This document shows positions 39,140-51,657 of a stretch of DNA of 64,000 nt, one piece after another (position 1 is the stretch's first letter; every line of letters starts with the position of its first letter). The notes below the pieces were generated by a model. The model searched no databases and was not told the DNA's origin. It saw only the letters and a program-made list of their open reading frames with translations. This stretch comes from Amaranthus tricolor (taxonomy: Eukaryota; Streptophyta; Magnoliopsida; Caryophyllales; Amaranthaceae), in contig NC_080058.1 of the NCBI RefSeq assembly GCF_026212465.1, positions 21,976,109 to 22,040,108 of the forward strand. Direction: 5' to 3'. The position numbers and the translations under genes are program-made.

Positions 39140-42100
39140 TTACCCAACCAAATACTTATCCGTCTCAATTTATTGATTACAGTTTCCAGATTTGCAGAAC
39201 CATTGTTCTGTGAGCAGATTTCCATGGGCGCACAACTCCTTTGTTGATAGATTTTTATGGTTACACGTCTGCTTTTCAGATTACGCCATCTCTGTCTAAT
39301 TGCAGATTTTTGAGGTTACGGAATTTTATTGTTACCAGTGAACAAAACTCAAATATGTGCCATTTTTGGATATAGATTAGCATTTAAAAGACTCAAATAC
39401 ATGCTCTTAGGTTTGTTTTAGAAAGATACGATCAACTTCTTCATCTTGTTCAATAACAACATCAATTGTGAAATGAAAGCCTCAAAGAGGTTTAACAATA
39501 AAAAGCAAAAAGAAAATATAAGCAAAGATGAACACAAGTGTTTATGAGATATCTTAGACACCTCCCCCTCAAATGTAGTTTTATTATAAGTGATTCAACA
39601 ATATAAGTATAATAAATATTTTCTTATCTTGAGAACAACTCTCTCAAGATCACAATACTAATTTAATGAAGAACACTCTCAAGTTTCTTATACAAAAATA
39701 GCTTTCTCAACAATATGTGTGTTTTTGGTGGCCTTTGATCTATGAATGATACTCCCTTTTATAGTGGAAGGTGAGTATCATTCTTAGAACTTCTCAATTA
39801 CTCACCATAAAGTACTTTTGACACCCCATTTAACTATGACAATAAACATTACAATAAACAATAGAGTATTGCACCACATTATTGCATAATCACTACAAAT
39901 TCTGACCAAAAATAGGATCCAATGTAGTCGGCTCGACTACCGCTCGATCAAGCCACTACCTCGCTCGATCAAGCGAGCTTCTAGTGAAGCTATTGACTTG
40001 TTATGGACATTCTGCTCGACCGAGCCAACACCGCTCGACCGGTCGAGGTAGGCACTGCTCGATCGAGCGCCTGATCGAGCCACTCAGTCACTCACAGTTT
40101 ACTTCTTTTGTTGTTGCTTTGATCAAGCAACTCTCATCAATTGTTCCAAACCTTAAACCACCCATATTCGACACATCTTTATCGACCCTCTCCAAAGTAC
40201 AAGACAAAGCATGTTCGATTAAATGTTCAAAGTTAACGTCATTGTTAAGATTATCGGCACTTGCTTTAACAAATTGATCAGTGATAAAAATAAGGGTTTT
40301 CTTGTTGTGGGTTTTGTAAAACTTCCTTTTTCTCTTTTGATTCTTGAACCATGTGATTATGAGGCTTTACTAGGTTCTTGGACAATCTTAATCCTGTTTT
40401 TAATTCTTCTTGATTATTTCTTGCCAATTTGTTGCAATTACTTAAAACAATTTAAGGTTTTGGTTAATGTCTTAATATATCCTTTCTATACATTATTCAG
40501 TGTGTAAATCATATCATTAATGTTTCTGATCATGTAATATTCTAAGTAACTTGTATAACTTAAATTAACTTTAAATAGCTAAAATAAAAAAGTTAGAATA
40601 CTAAGTAATAAAGAAACAAAAAAGATTAATTGATTTTTTATGACCAAATGTTAATAACAAGTTTTGATTTTTTCTGATATTAATTTTTAACATATAAAAG
40701 ATAAAAGATATTTTTTCTTTTTTAATATATAAGTTGATATTAGTTTAGAATTTTTAGATTAAAAAAATATCAATTTAATAAATTCAATTTTGAACTTTAG
40801 AAATATATGGACGAATGAGATTCTAACACGTTGTAAGATTTATCTCTTGAATCTATTGTAACAAGTAGAGTGCTATAAGTGGTTAAAATGAAATATTTTT
40901 AAAAAATAACTCAAATGTGAGATTTTTAAAACCGGACCACCAAAAGGTAAGAATTTTTCTTTCAATTTTTCCTTATAAAATTTGTAATAAGAGATTTTTA
41001 TTTATCTTTAACATCTTTATAAAAATCATTTTAATAATTAAATCATTATAAAACTGTTGATTTTTATTGTTCAAATTCTAATTTGTGTTTTACGTATTTT
41101 ACTGACCGCTCAATTACACTCCAGACTTAAGATGTAACAAATGAGGCTTTGCACATACTCTTGTTCCTTTTTGTATATTAATATATTATTGATTTCATCA
41201 CTTACATGAAGCCTAGTACACTCATACTTGATTCTCCATGTCCTCCAGTGTAGCTCCAACTCTGAAGCTTCTCTTTATGCAAGTTCCTTTGGGAACAACC
41301 TTGAGATCCTCTTTGTTTTCACTCCAAAACTTCACAATCTTTTTGGTTGTACTTCTGTGTAACTTTCTTGAAGTCTTTGTGCATACCTTCTAGTGTACGT
41401 CGACTTCTTCTCTTTTGGGGTTCCTCTTAGGAACTCATGTATTTTGTTGTATACTAATCATCAAACTTTGCATTTATGTTGCTAATTCTTCAAGACACAG
41501 ATAAGATGACGCCAAATACTCCTATCTCTAGTCAAGTCCGCAGAGAGGTGCAGTTCCCTTAAGTCTAACATAATTTGCTCTTTCCACTTTCTCTTTAGTC
41601 TCTCTCGACTTCTTCTACCTTCCACTATGAGGCTTTCCACTGTCCTCACAGGTCCCCCTTAATATATGCAAAGTAATAACTATTAAACAAGTCAATGTAT
41701 GTATAATAATGAGTTGGGAACATATGATGAAATAATCAATGGTGTAAAACAAGAGACGATATAAACAAAAACATCCTCAAATCTTTTTTTCCCCTTTTGT
41801 CATTATCTAAAAGGGTGTTTTCTCATATACTATGACTTATAATTTAATCATACTCTTATAAAGCCTTATGCCACTTCTAGCACCATTATAATAATACAAT
41901 ACACTTGTTGTTCCTTTAAATTCTCAAGGTACTTATTATTTAATTTAGTACTATTGCACAAATTTTCAACTCACAATCCAATGACTCAACTTCAAAACCA
42001 TTGAAGGAACTTGACAAATAAGTGACAAAAAGTCAAGCAAAAAGTAAGTCAGAATAAAATTTGGATTGAAATGTGAAAGATCATTTATGGAATAATTTGA

Positions 42101-42270
42101 TAGAACATTTGAAAAATAAAGGGATCATATGATAGGTTTGTAGCTTTCAACTTCCCAATAGTTGAAAATTTCAGTTCTTGTATATTATCCATGGTGATGC
42201 GGGAGTAACTGCCTTGCCTTTTTTTTTCGATGGGCACTCCACTAGTGACAAATCTGACTATTGAGAGATC
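39140..42270. other. Non-coding region with a GATCGAGC-rich patch
   Basis: No gene is supported. At 39930-40085 palindromic words such as GCTCGATCAAGC, GCTCGACCGGTCGAG and GCTCGATCGAGC recur. The preceding 500 bp include a TATA-like CTTTTATAGTGGAAGG (39757-39772), so this could be part of an LTR or another transposon end, but no partner repeat was found. The rest (40500-42270) is AT-rich with no recognised feature. Confidence 0.35.
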
Positions 42271-42271
42271 T

Positions 42272-42555
42272 ATTTGAAGCAGAGCACAAAGATGCACAAT
42301 GGTCAGCTCGTAAAAATATTGATATGTCATCTCTCAGAGTATTGAGTTTTTGTCACGTTTTCATGGCGCTGGTATTATCATTGTTGTTGACCAACTTCAA
42401 GACATGGCTTCAACCACTCTTCTCGCTGCTTTTGTTTCTCCCGAGATTGGTCGAAACATTGAAGGCACAAAGGTTGCATCTGTAAGCAGATGTCTCTTTG
42501 ATAACACACTCTGAGGAACTTGGACTTTGCGACCAAGCAGACTGCCACAAATCAG
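42272..42555 (+). repeat. Dispersed 284-bp repeat, copy 2
   Basis: Partner of 38852-39138. The two copies differ by substitutions and small indels, so the duplication is not recent. Confidence 0.75.
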
Positions 42556-43059
42556 TCATCGAACAGATATGCCATACATCTGTCAATGGTCGTTGATATG
42601 TTTGGTACTAATTAGAATTAAAAGCGTGATCTTCTCAAGGATCATGAACTTAAATTGCAAGAGATCCGAAGACTCCGTAGCCACGAAAATCATCATGTTG
42701 AATTGGTAGTGCAGGCCTTAGGGTCAACAATTGTGGTTCACGGGTAGGGTAGGCATGGTGTTTGAATAATAATTCCTCAATCCCTTCCATTAATTACTGA
42801 TCTGTTTTGGAATTATGTGATTTAGATGTAAATCATATCTTTCCCCAAGTGCACATACACTCCCCTATGTATTAATTCGGTAGTACCTCCAATTTTCAAC
42901 ATGGAATGGACGCTCAGAGAAGAAAACTTGCTCTTAAGCTTGATGACCATGTATTCACCCTAAGCCTGCTAATGTACTTCAGGTCAGTACATATTTAGGT
43001 TGTAATTATACATAAAAAAGTTTCAAAATTAATAATCACTTTTGAATGTCATTCAAAGG

Positions 43060-43192
43060 TTGGCGGGTACCCGACTCAATGTATTTTGTGGCCCATGACC
43101 CAATCCGGTTAACCCGAATTATATTATTTTTTAAAAAAAATTGACCCGCCATTTAGGATGTGGGTTAGCGGGTCGGATTTTTTGAACACCCC
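43060..43192. mobile_element. Short hAT-like terminal fragment
   Basis: GCGGGT/ACCCGC-type words (GGCGGGTACCCGAC, GGGTTAGCGGGTCGG) end at TTTTGAACACCCCTAG. The inverse of this end, CTAGGGGTGTTCAAAA, resembles the ends of the hAT MITE at 6888. A full matching left end and a duplication were not seen. Confidence 0.4.
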
Positions 43193-43281
43193 TAGTTGAT
43201 AGGATATGTATGTAAAGACAATTACTATTTATGCAATAATCAACTTCATAAGTTTGGGAAATAATAGCAATTTTATTTAGT

Positions 43282-43400
43282 TTCTTGAAGGGTCTATTGG
43301 CAACAAACTGAAAGCAATTGTTTGATTATTAAAAAAAATTTTAAAGGTGAGATTATTGGTAGGCAATGAAAAATAAATTAGATTATTATAAAGAAGGTAA
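43282..43400 (+). repeat. Paralogous empty site for the MULE-C insertion
   Basis: This stretch (GGGTCTATTGGCAACAAACTGAAAGCAA...ATTAAAAAAAATTTTAAAGGTGAGATTATTG) is a diverged copy of the two flanks of MULE-C joined together: 43439-43488 on the left and 54934-54980 on the right. It is an uninterrupted tandem duplicate of the target locus. Confidence 0.85.
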
Positions 43401-43954
43401 AAGATAAGAGGTAACCTGACATAGCAGGTCATTTGTGATGGGTCCATTGGCTACAAACTGAAAGCAAAGGTTGAACTATTAAAAAAAAGAAAAATTACAA
43501 AAAAACTAATTTATAACATCTTTTTCAAAAAATTATCTAATCTAATTTTTTTTTGCAAAAACTTACCTTAAATGGCATAAACATTTGCAAAAAACTACAC
43601 CTGGCGAAATCAGTTAGTTGACCGTTAAAATTTTATTTTGACCAGCACGTGGGTCACATGGGTCACGTGAGTTACTTAAGTCGGTGTTATTTGTTCTTTT
43701 AAACCACGATTTTCTCTAATTCTTTCCTCTTTTCTCTCCAATTCTTAAAAACCCTAATTCTTTCCCGTTTTCCCTTCTAAATCTTTTTCTTCTTTGGTTC
43801 CTTCTTCTCTTTCTCAAAATCCTCATTTTCTTCTCTTAGTCTCAACTATTAACCTAGAATACAAATCCAAGTTTTTGGGAAAGATGATAGCTGATATAAC
43901 CTAGATAATTTCTCAATAGGTGAATTTCTTATATTCAATTTGATCCATTCAAAA

Positions 43955-44114
43955 AGATAAAAAACAGTATAATTCTTGTGTTTTTTTTCTGTATATTCCA
44001 TGAGATAATTACATCAATATTTATACATAGATTATTCAATTAAGCTCTAATTACACTAATAAATTGAAGGTGATTGATATTCTAAACTGATGAATCTCAA
44101 AGGACTTTCTAACA
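43955..44114 (-). repeat. Copia-1 3' LTR
   Basis: On the minus strand it runs TGTTAGAAAG...TTTTTTATCT, preceded by the polypurine tract. Confidence 0.92.
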
Positions 44115-44122
44115 CTCCCCCT

Positions 44123-47100
44123 CAAGTTGAATGGTAGCATCCCTAACATCCAACTTGCTCAACACTTGATTAAATACTTGTGTAGAAACAGCTTTGGTCA
44201 AAATATCGGCTAGTTGGTCTTCTGACCGAACAAAGGGCAGAGTTACTATTTTCCCGTCTAGATGATTCTTAATAAAATGCCTGTCTATCTCTACATGTTT
44301 AGTTCGGTCATGTTGCACTGGATTCTCAGATATTCGTATGGCTGCCATATTATCACAGTACAACTCACAACTTTTCTTGGGTGTATACCCAAGTTCCTTT
44401 AAGAGTTTTCTGAGCCAAAGAACTTCAGTGATACCTTTTGCAATCCCCCTGAATTCTGCTTCAGCACTGGACATGGCCACTACCTTTTGTAGTTTACTCT
44501 TCCAGGAGACTAAGTTCCCTCCCACAAGGGCGAAGTAACCTGAAGTAGATTTCCTACTATCACGATCTGCTCCCCAATCTGCATCTGTGAAGGCACATAG
44601 ATTTAGGTGTCTATGATTTCTATATAAAACCCCTTTTCCAGCAGTTCCCTTCAAATATCGCAGAATTCGGTATACAGCATCAAGATGCTGTTTTTGAGGC
44701 TTGTGCATAAATCTACTAACTACTCCCACAGCATAGGCTATATCTGGTCGGGTATGAGACAAGTATATCAGTTTCCCAACAAGCTTCTGATACTGAGTTT
44801 GGTTTGTCAACTCCGCATCTTCAAGGATCTGGAGTCTATGATTCACCACCATAGGAGTATCAGCTGGTTTGCAGTCTATCATACCTGTTTCTGTCAAGAA
44901 GTCTAAGATGTATTTCCTCTGTGATATAAAAATACCCCTTTTTGATCTAAGTACTTCTATTCCCAGAAAATATTTCAAACTCCCGAGATCTTTCATTTCA
45001 AACTCTTTGAACAACTTACTCTTCAACTGTTCTATTTCTTTTTTGTCATCTCCTGTTATAATCATATCATCAACATATATGATAAGACAGGTTACTCTCA
45101 TGCCTCTTCTCTTCAAGAACAGGGTATGATCTGCATTACTCTGTTTGTAACTGAATTTCTTCATTGCCATAGTGAACCTTCCAAACCATGCCCTAGGTGA
45201 CTGCTTCAACCCATAAAGAGCCCTTTTTAATCTGCACCCCTCACCTTTACCAAAACTATGCGAGAAACCTGGTGGAGCTTCCATATATACCTCATTGGAC
45301 AGGTCTCCATGAAGAAATGCATTTTTTACATCGAATTGATACAAGGGCCAATCTCTGTTCGCTGCAATCGAGAAAAGGACTCTAACGGTGTTGAAGTTTG
45401 CTACCGGAGAGAAGGTCTCATCATAATCTATCCCATGAGTCTGTGTATACCCTTTTGCTACCAGCCTCGCCTTATATCTCTCAATGCTGCCATCTGCTCT
45501 GTGCTTAATCGTAAAGACCCACTTGCAGCCAATAGGTCTTTTTCCAGTCGGTAATGTGCACTTTTCCCAAGTATTGTTCCGAACTAGTGCATTTATTTCT
45601 TCTTCCATGGCTGATCTCCAGTTTTCACTCCTCAATGCTTCTTCTGTTGTGTTAGGAATATCTTCTGAGTAAAGAGCTGTATTGAAGGTTTTTGCTTGTA
45701 GGGATAAGTTACCTTCCCCTGCCTTGTTCACAGGATATTTTGACCGTTGAGACTCAAACTCTGGATCATACCTCTTTGGGGGAATTCCCCTTGTGCTCCT
45801 TGGGGGCAGTTCATACCTAGAACCCATTGACTGATCTGCGTGTGATTCTACATTTTCACTTTCAGAAGGTATATCAGCAGAATCTACATTTTCACTGTCA
45901 GAAGGTATATCAGCAGAATCTACATTTTCACTGTCAGAAGGTATATCAGCAGGTTCAGGCGTCCAAGACTCATTAATATGGCTCAAGTCTGAAGTACGTA
46001 CCTCAATGTCTCTCTGAACTGGAGACTCAGACACAGTAGAATCAGGCACAATATTGTTGAGATTGGACTGTATAATGTTATCAGTTGCCTTCGTGGTATC
46101 GCCTCCTTGTTCTTTTGGGTCGAGATCACTCAGGTTTGGGTAGACTAGAGTTCAGGCCAGTAATAAGAAGGAACAGCGGATTCGATCATTATGGCCCGGG
46201 TCATTTCCAATAGAGTTCGGTTTTTTCTTTCTGCTACCCCATTTTGTTGTGGGGTATCACGACATGTGGTTTGGTGGATAAGGCCATTTGTGTCATTAAA
46301 AAGGTTCATGTCGATATTTTTATACTCAGCACCATTATCAGATCGAAGAATTCTAATTTGGGTTTGGAACTGTGTTTGTGCCATTTTATAGAAAGAGACA
46401 AAAGTCTTATAGACGTCAGACTTATTTCTAAGGAAATACACCCAACTCATTCTAGTGCAATCATCAATAAAAATAACATAATATAAAAAACCATGATTAT
46501 TGAACGTGGGAGCTGGTCCCCACACATCAGAATGAATTAAAACAAAAGGTTTATCAGTTCTACTATCACTGTTCGGATAAAAGTGTTTATGGCTCTTAGC
46601 AAGAATACAAGCTTCGCAATTAAAAGGAACATTTGAACTAGAAAGATTAGGGAAGAGTTTTTTAAGGTATCCTAAAGACGGATGACCTAATCGCTTATGC
46701 CACATCCAAAGCTGCTGTTCAACCGTCCCGCGAACAAGCATTGCTTTACCTTGGTGAGGCATCTGAGTAACATAATATAGTCCACCCTCCTCAGTACCAT
46801 GCCCAATAATCTCCCCTGTCCGAGCATCCTGAACAGTACAACCAGAAGAGTCCATGTTAACAACACAGTTTAAATCCTTTGTCAATTGGCTAACAGAAAG
46901 TAATTTGTGGGACAAGTCTGGTATGAAAAGGCAATTTGATAATTTGATGTTATCTGAAATTTTCACAACACCCAACCCCTCTGTTTTAATTACCTCTCCA
47001 TTGGCTGTTTGTACGTGATTTTTTCCTGATGGGAGAATAGTTTCAAGGTCACTGGAATCAAATGTCATAGTGTCAGTTGCTCCACAGTCAAAAATCCATC

Positions 47101-48349
47101 GGGGATTTTTGTTCGGTTTACAAACTAGTCCTACATGATATGAGTTGTTTTTAATTTTTGTTCGTTTCACGGTTTGTGAGATAGGTTTATTGGGCCATAA
47201 AAAAAATGGGCTTGGGTACCTATTTGGACGGGTAGCACTTTGAAGACTAGGGTTACAACTTGAGCCATATAAATAAGGAGTTTGAAGACCAAAGGGCATA
47301 CCTTCCTCCTCCGTTTTTTCTTTCATACCTGATGCAGAGAGAGAGGATCCACGGCCGCCTACTGTTCCTCCTTGCTCTCCACCAGCTGCTGCCTCACTGG
47401 TACTCACGGCCACCGTGCTCCTCCTCTCTCCTTTCTTCTTTTGATCTCCCCACCATTCTGGGTAGCCAATAATCTCGAAACACCCCTTCTTGGTGTGCCT
47501 CGCACCCCCACAATGGGTGCATCTGAGTCCTGACTTCTCATCATCCCGACGGAAAAAAGGTTTCTCCATTCTTCCTCTCACAGCAAACCCACAACCAATT
47601 CCCGATGATTCGATTTGTGAGGGTTTTGGTGGTCCGGTGCTCATAATCCCTCGCCGGTTTATCTCTCTCCTTATTATCGCAAATGCCTCCTCCGGTGATG
47701 GAAGAGGTTCTCGATTGAGAATATCTCGTCGATCCTTATCAAGAGTTTCATCTACCCCTGCTAAGAACTGATACAATCGGTTTTGTTGGATTATTTGATT
47801 GTAAGTCGTTCTATCTTCTGGGCTGTTCATCGGATTTGGTGAACGTCTGTCAATCTCCTTCCAGATTCCGGTAAGTTTGCTGTAGTATACTTCAATTGGA
47901 TCTCTTCCTTGCTGGATTTTATTTGCCTTGACCATAAGGTCAAAAATTTGGAGTCCGTCTTTGGTCCCGCCGTATAATATTTCGATCCCTCTCCATAAAT
48001 CTCTTGAGGTAGGGTAATCTAGAAATTGATTTTGCAATTCTGGATCTATGTTTCCAATTATCCATGAGATTACTAATGAATCCCGTTGTGACCATTTTAT
48101 GTAATCTGGATCCTCCTGGCTTGGCGGGGAGGCTGTGATGTGGTTGAGCCTTCCCCTGCCGCCGAGTTACAGTTGCATTATCTTTGCCCATTTCGTGAAA
48201 TTTTGGTGATTCAATTTTTCTGGAATTTGAATTGGTTGAAAAATCTGAGTTTCTGTGGTGGATTTTTTGGTGTTTAACTGTGTAAACAGTTGCATTAAAT
48301 CTTCCATGGTTACCGGGTTTTGAACAACATCTTTGTTTTCGGATTCCAT
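44123..48349 (-). pseudogene. Copia-1 gag-pol, defective
   Basis: The minus-strand polyprotein starts at the ATG at 48349 (MESENKDVVQ). An in-frame TAA follows MQL at about 48166; the same frame then continues from 48165 to 46144 with gag, a CCHC knuckle CTHCGGARHTKKGC, a protease-like site FDCGATDTMT, and integrase with HKRLGH...CEAC and HSDVWGP/RSDNGAEY. At 46149 the frame ends after YYWPEL: compared with Copia-2 about 119 codons of the integrase C-terminus are deleted and the frame is shifted. The rest (46109-44123) gives reverse transcriptase with YVDDMIITG and RNase H with DADWGAD and DNMAAI. A 12-codon repeat (ADIPSDSENVDS type, three copies, about 45835-45960) precedes the reverse transcriptase. 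Not autonomous. Confidence 0.93.
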
Positions 48350-48411
48350 GGTAGATGATGAGTTTTAAGGGTTGCCGGCGGCCGGAGATCGGAACCGTGG
48401 CTCTGATACCA

Positions 48412-48571
48412 AGATAAAAAACAGTATAATTCTTGTGTTTTTTTTCTGTATATTCCATGAGATAATTACATCAATACTTATACATAGATTATTCAATTAA
48501 GCTCTAATTACACTAATAAATTGAAGGTGATTGATATTCTAAACTGATGAATCTCAAAGGACTTTCTAACA
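48412..48571 (-). repeat. Copia-1 5' LTR
   Basis: Same sequence as the 3' LTR except one C/T difference noted at 48475. The primer-binding site for initiator tRNA-Met lies next to it at about 48400-48411. Confidence 0.92.
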
Positions 48572-48576
48572 CAAAA

Positions 48577-49180
48577 CATAAAATTGAAGCACCTAATTGG
48601 TTTCTAACATTGCACTGCAATCAATTCTAATAGGAACTAAACCTAACACTTATTTGTTTAAAAACGACAAAATTTTAGGTTAGATTGGGGATTTTGATTA
48701 GTAACTAAGAAAGAGAAAAGGTATCCATGGAGCGGTGACATTTTAGAAGAGAGTGAAATCGAAGGTCGGAAGCTTAGGCTTAGTCTGCCCGACCATGGAA
48801 AAAGTAGTAGTACCTCTGAATTGAATGCATCTCTGATATTGTTCGAACACCACTAGTACTAGAAGTAGTCGTATAGTCGTCATGGCATCATCATCATAGG
48901 GAACACTTGATGGAACAAATTGAACACTGGTGGTAAAAGTGTAGAACTAGTATTAGGTTGAAAGAGAAGGTGAATGGCAAATTGGTGAGTGTCCGAAATT
49001 TTGAAATTGACAGAGAATGGCGTTCTCAATTTTGATCTTGACTATATCAAAAAAATAACCTTGATCTTGATATTTTTTCACTTGCTATTCTAAATTAGGG
49101 CATTAGTGATTAATTTTAATCTTAGCTTGCTTTCTGATTTTCGTTTGTTTTTTGTTAGATTTTAGGAATTTTGATTGTTT
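48577..49180. other. MULE-C internal sequence
   Basis: Own DNA of MULE-C between the copia element and MULE-D. It resembles exon/leader sequence (short open stretch GRKLRLSLPDHGKSS on the plus strand at about 48770), but no gene is supported. Confidence 0.4.
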
Positions 49181-49576
49181 TGGGGAGTTGCTATTTTTCG
49201 CCACCCCTTTTCATTTTTTCGCCACCCCCCTCCAAAATTACTTAATTGCCTCTGGATTTAAAAGAATTACAAAAATGCCATTGGAGTTAAAAAATAATTA
49301 ATAAATGTAAATCACGCTTAATAAATGTAAATCACGCTTAATAACACTATTAAGAATTTAATGAGGATTATTTGTCTATATATATCGAACTCTGAGATGC
49401 GTTTGAAATACGAATTGAAACACGGTACTATCTCACTAAAAACTGGTACTATCTCTCTAAAAAGTGTTAAAGAAGTTGTAAGGCGTAGTTGGTTGAATAT
49501 GGCTAATGAAAGCGACTATGAGTCGGATGCGGTACGTAAAATTGCCGTTCGAAGAAAAAAAAAAAAAAAAAAACAA

Positions 49577-49664
49577 GTCGCACAAATCTGGGCGACTGAA
49601 CCATGGTCAAGTCGCACAAATCTGGGCGACTGAACCGTGGTCCAGTCGCACAAAACTGGGCGAC
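49577..49664 (+). repeat. Three GTCGC-N10-GCGAC repeats, MULE-D left
   Basis: Imperfect palindromes at 49577-49596, 49611-49630 and 49645-49664, exactly 34 bp apart, joined by TGAACC(A/G)TGGTC(A/C)A linkers. Confidence 0.88.
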
Positions 49665-49669
49665 TGCTA

Positions 49670-49700
<31 letters not shown>

Positions 49701-49739
49701 CGTATTAATGTATTTTTAAATTATTATTATAATTATTGT

Positions 49740-50153
49740 TAGTATTATTATTGTTGTTGTCATTATTTTAATTTTTATTGTTGATATTTTTATTTTTTAA
49801 ATTTTTTAATATTTTAATTTACGTAATTTATTTATTTATTATTGTTATAATTATTATTATTATTGTTGTATTTGTTGTTATTATTATTATTATTATTGTT
49901 ATTATTATTATTGTTATAACTATTATTTATTTATTTATTTATTATTGTTATAATTATTTATTTATTTATTATTGTTATAACTATTATTATTATTGTTATT
50001 ATTTTTCTTGTCATTATTTATTTATTTTAAATGTTTTTAAATTTTTTTTGTTAACGTAATGTTTTTATTATTATTAAAATTATTATTGTTATTGTCATTA
50101 TTAATTTGATTTATCGTTATCTATTTATTTATTAATATTATAATTATTATAAA

Positions 50154-50205
<52 letters not shown>

Positions 50206-50230
50206 GTTGTTGTTGTTGTTGTTATTATTA
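49740..50230 (+). repeat. (ATT)n-rich low-complexity tract
   Basis: About 490 bp made mostly of ATT, GTT and TTTA repeats, with a clean (ATT)n run at 50156-50203. The long hydrophobic frame over it is not a gene. Confidence 0.85.
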
Positions 50231-50290
50231 ATCCAAATATTATTATTGTAGTCATTAATGTACTTAATTTATATCATTTCAAATGTGCAG

Positions 50291-51428
50291 GAGTTTGAAA
50301 ATTTTGGAGACAACGTAGACTACTCCGGTCGCTTTGTTACGAATAGGGAATTTATCTCCATAGATGAGTTACATAGTTGGGCCGATGCGATAGCAATTAC
50401 AATCGGTTTTGTTAGCCGAATGGCTGAGGTACTTGAATATGAATTACACCCAGATGGTGCGGATATACCTGAGCCTTACGCTAGTCCACCGAGAAAGGGA
50501 AGACCAAGCACTAGTAAAACCATGAGAAGGAGAAAAAGTTCATTTGAATATAGCCGATCATCTTCTCGTGGTCGAGGGTCTAGATCTTCTTCCCGCGGGA
50601 GATCAAGTGGCAGATCTAGTGGCCGAGAGACGCAATCTTCAGTAGGAATTAAGTTCAGTTTCAACTTATCCGGTAATTGAATTAATTTTTAGTTTTTTTC
50701 ATTAATTATTTGTTATTGTGGTTATATTAACTTAATTTACATTTATTGTAGATGATCCAGGAGGTCGTGATTTCTCACAGTTTCCATGGCCTGATTACAT
50801 CCCATTCATGCTTCCTCCTTATTTGTTCGACTGGATTGATGTGTTAGGTGATGGTAACTGTGGATTTAGAGCAATTGGCGTCACAGAGCTGGGAGGCGAG
50901 GAAGCATGGCCTATTTTAAGACGTGCTATGAGTATGGAAATGCAAATGAATAGAGCGCAATACCTAACTTTGTATCTATCTCATGAGTCACTAGACGAGT
51001 CAATATTCAGAGTAGGTTCACACACCGATGGACCTGCTCCTTTCATGCACTGGTTCGATGCACCGATGGCTTTCTACTCTGCAGCAACGTTTCTTAACAT
51101 TGCCATTGCTTTTTATGGTTCTGCTAACGGTGATTCATTAAACAACTGTTTGATTCTTCCTTTAAGAAAATCACAGGCCGCGAGAAGTGTAAATAAACTA
51201 ATACATATACTTTGGGTTAATCGAAATCATTTTGTTCAACTTTTTATGAACGACGATTCATCCCCTCTGCCGCCGATCCACCCACGTTGGAAACAAGCAG
51301 CTTACAATTTCGCGAAAGATCTTGACACAAATTTCACTACGAGGATTATGCTGTGGAATAATCTACGCGGGGCACCCCCACCAACAAATAACACCGCTTA
51401 CGATGCTGTAAATTTAGATACTCCATAG
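50291..51428 (+). CDS. OTU-domain protein derived from a FAR1/MULE-type transposase
   Basis: Two exons, 50291-50676 and 50753-51428, join in phase (a G from exon 1 plus AT). An acceptor TGTGCAG at 50284-50290 implies at least one earlier exon (perhaps from an ATG at 49500), not resolved. The first part (REFISIDELHSWADAIAITIGFV) resembles the start of FAR1-like MULE proteins. It jumps to SPPRKGRPSTSKTMRRRKSSFEY and an S/R/G-rich linker, normally found after the transposase core. The second exon is an OTU cysteine-protease domain: VLGDGNCGFRAIG with catalytic Asp/Cys, APFMHWFDAPMAFYSAA, and a late NRNHFVQLF with the likely catalytic His. The DDE core is missing, so it is not a transposase. A deubiquitinase-like activity is possible by family but unproven. 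Confidence 0.72.
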
Positions 51429-51657
51429 AATTTATACACGACATTCATTAAAAGTTGTATATAATCCATAATTATACTACAGTGTGTGCTGTTAACAATT
51501 TATTTATTTCTTTGATTAATAGGAGGAATTTATAATGCTGGTAGACAAATATACATGTATTTGTGTGATGTGGGTTAGTGTGTATATTTATGTAAATTAA
51601 ATGCAATCATTGACGAAATTAAATGCAATAAATAATGTAAAATAGTTTCAGTACAGA

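Larger units (their letters stand above)
43955..48571 (-). mobile_element. Copia-1: Ty1/copia retrotransposon
   Basis: Two 160-bp LTRs (43955-44114 and 48412-48571) differ by about one base. They are flanked by the 5-bp duplication CAAAA (43950-43954 and 48572-48576). On the minus strand the primer-binding site TGGTATCAGAGC directly follows the 5' LTR, and the polypurine tract TTGAGGGGGAG directly precedes the 3' LTR. The near-identical LTRs mean a recent insertion. Very short LTRs resemble the Ale-type copia lineage (inference). Confidence 0.95.

Noticed and set aside
49778..50059. 93-codon hydrophobic ORF rich in I, Y and F
   Set aside because: It is the translation of an ATT/TTTA-rich low-complexity tract; no membrane protein is implied.
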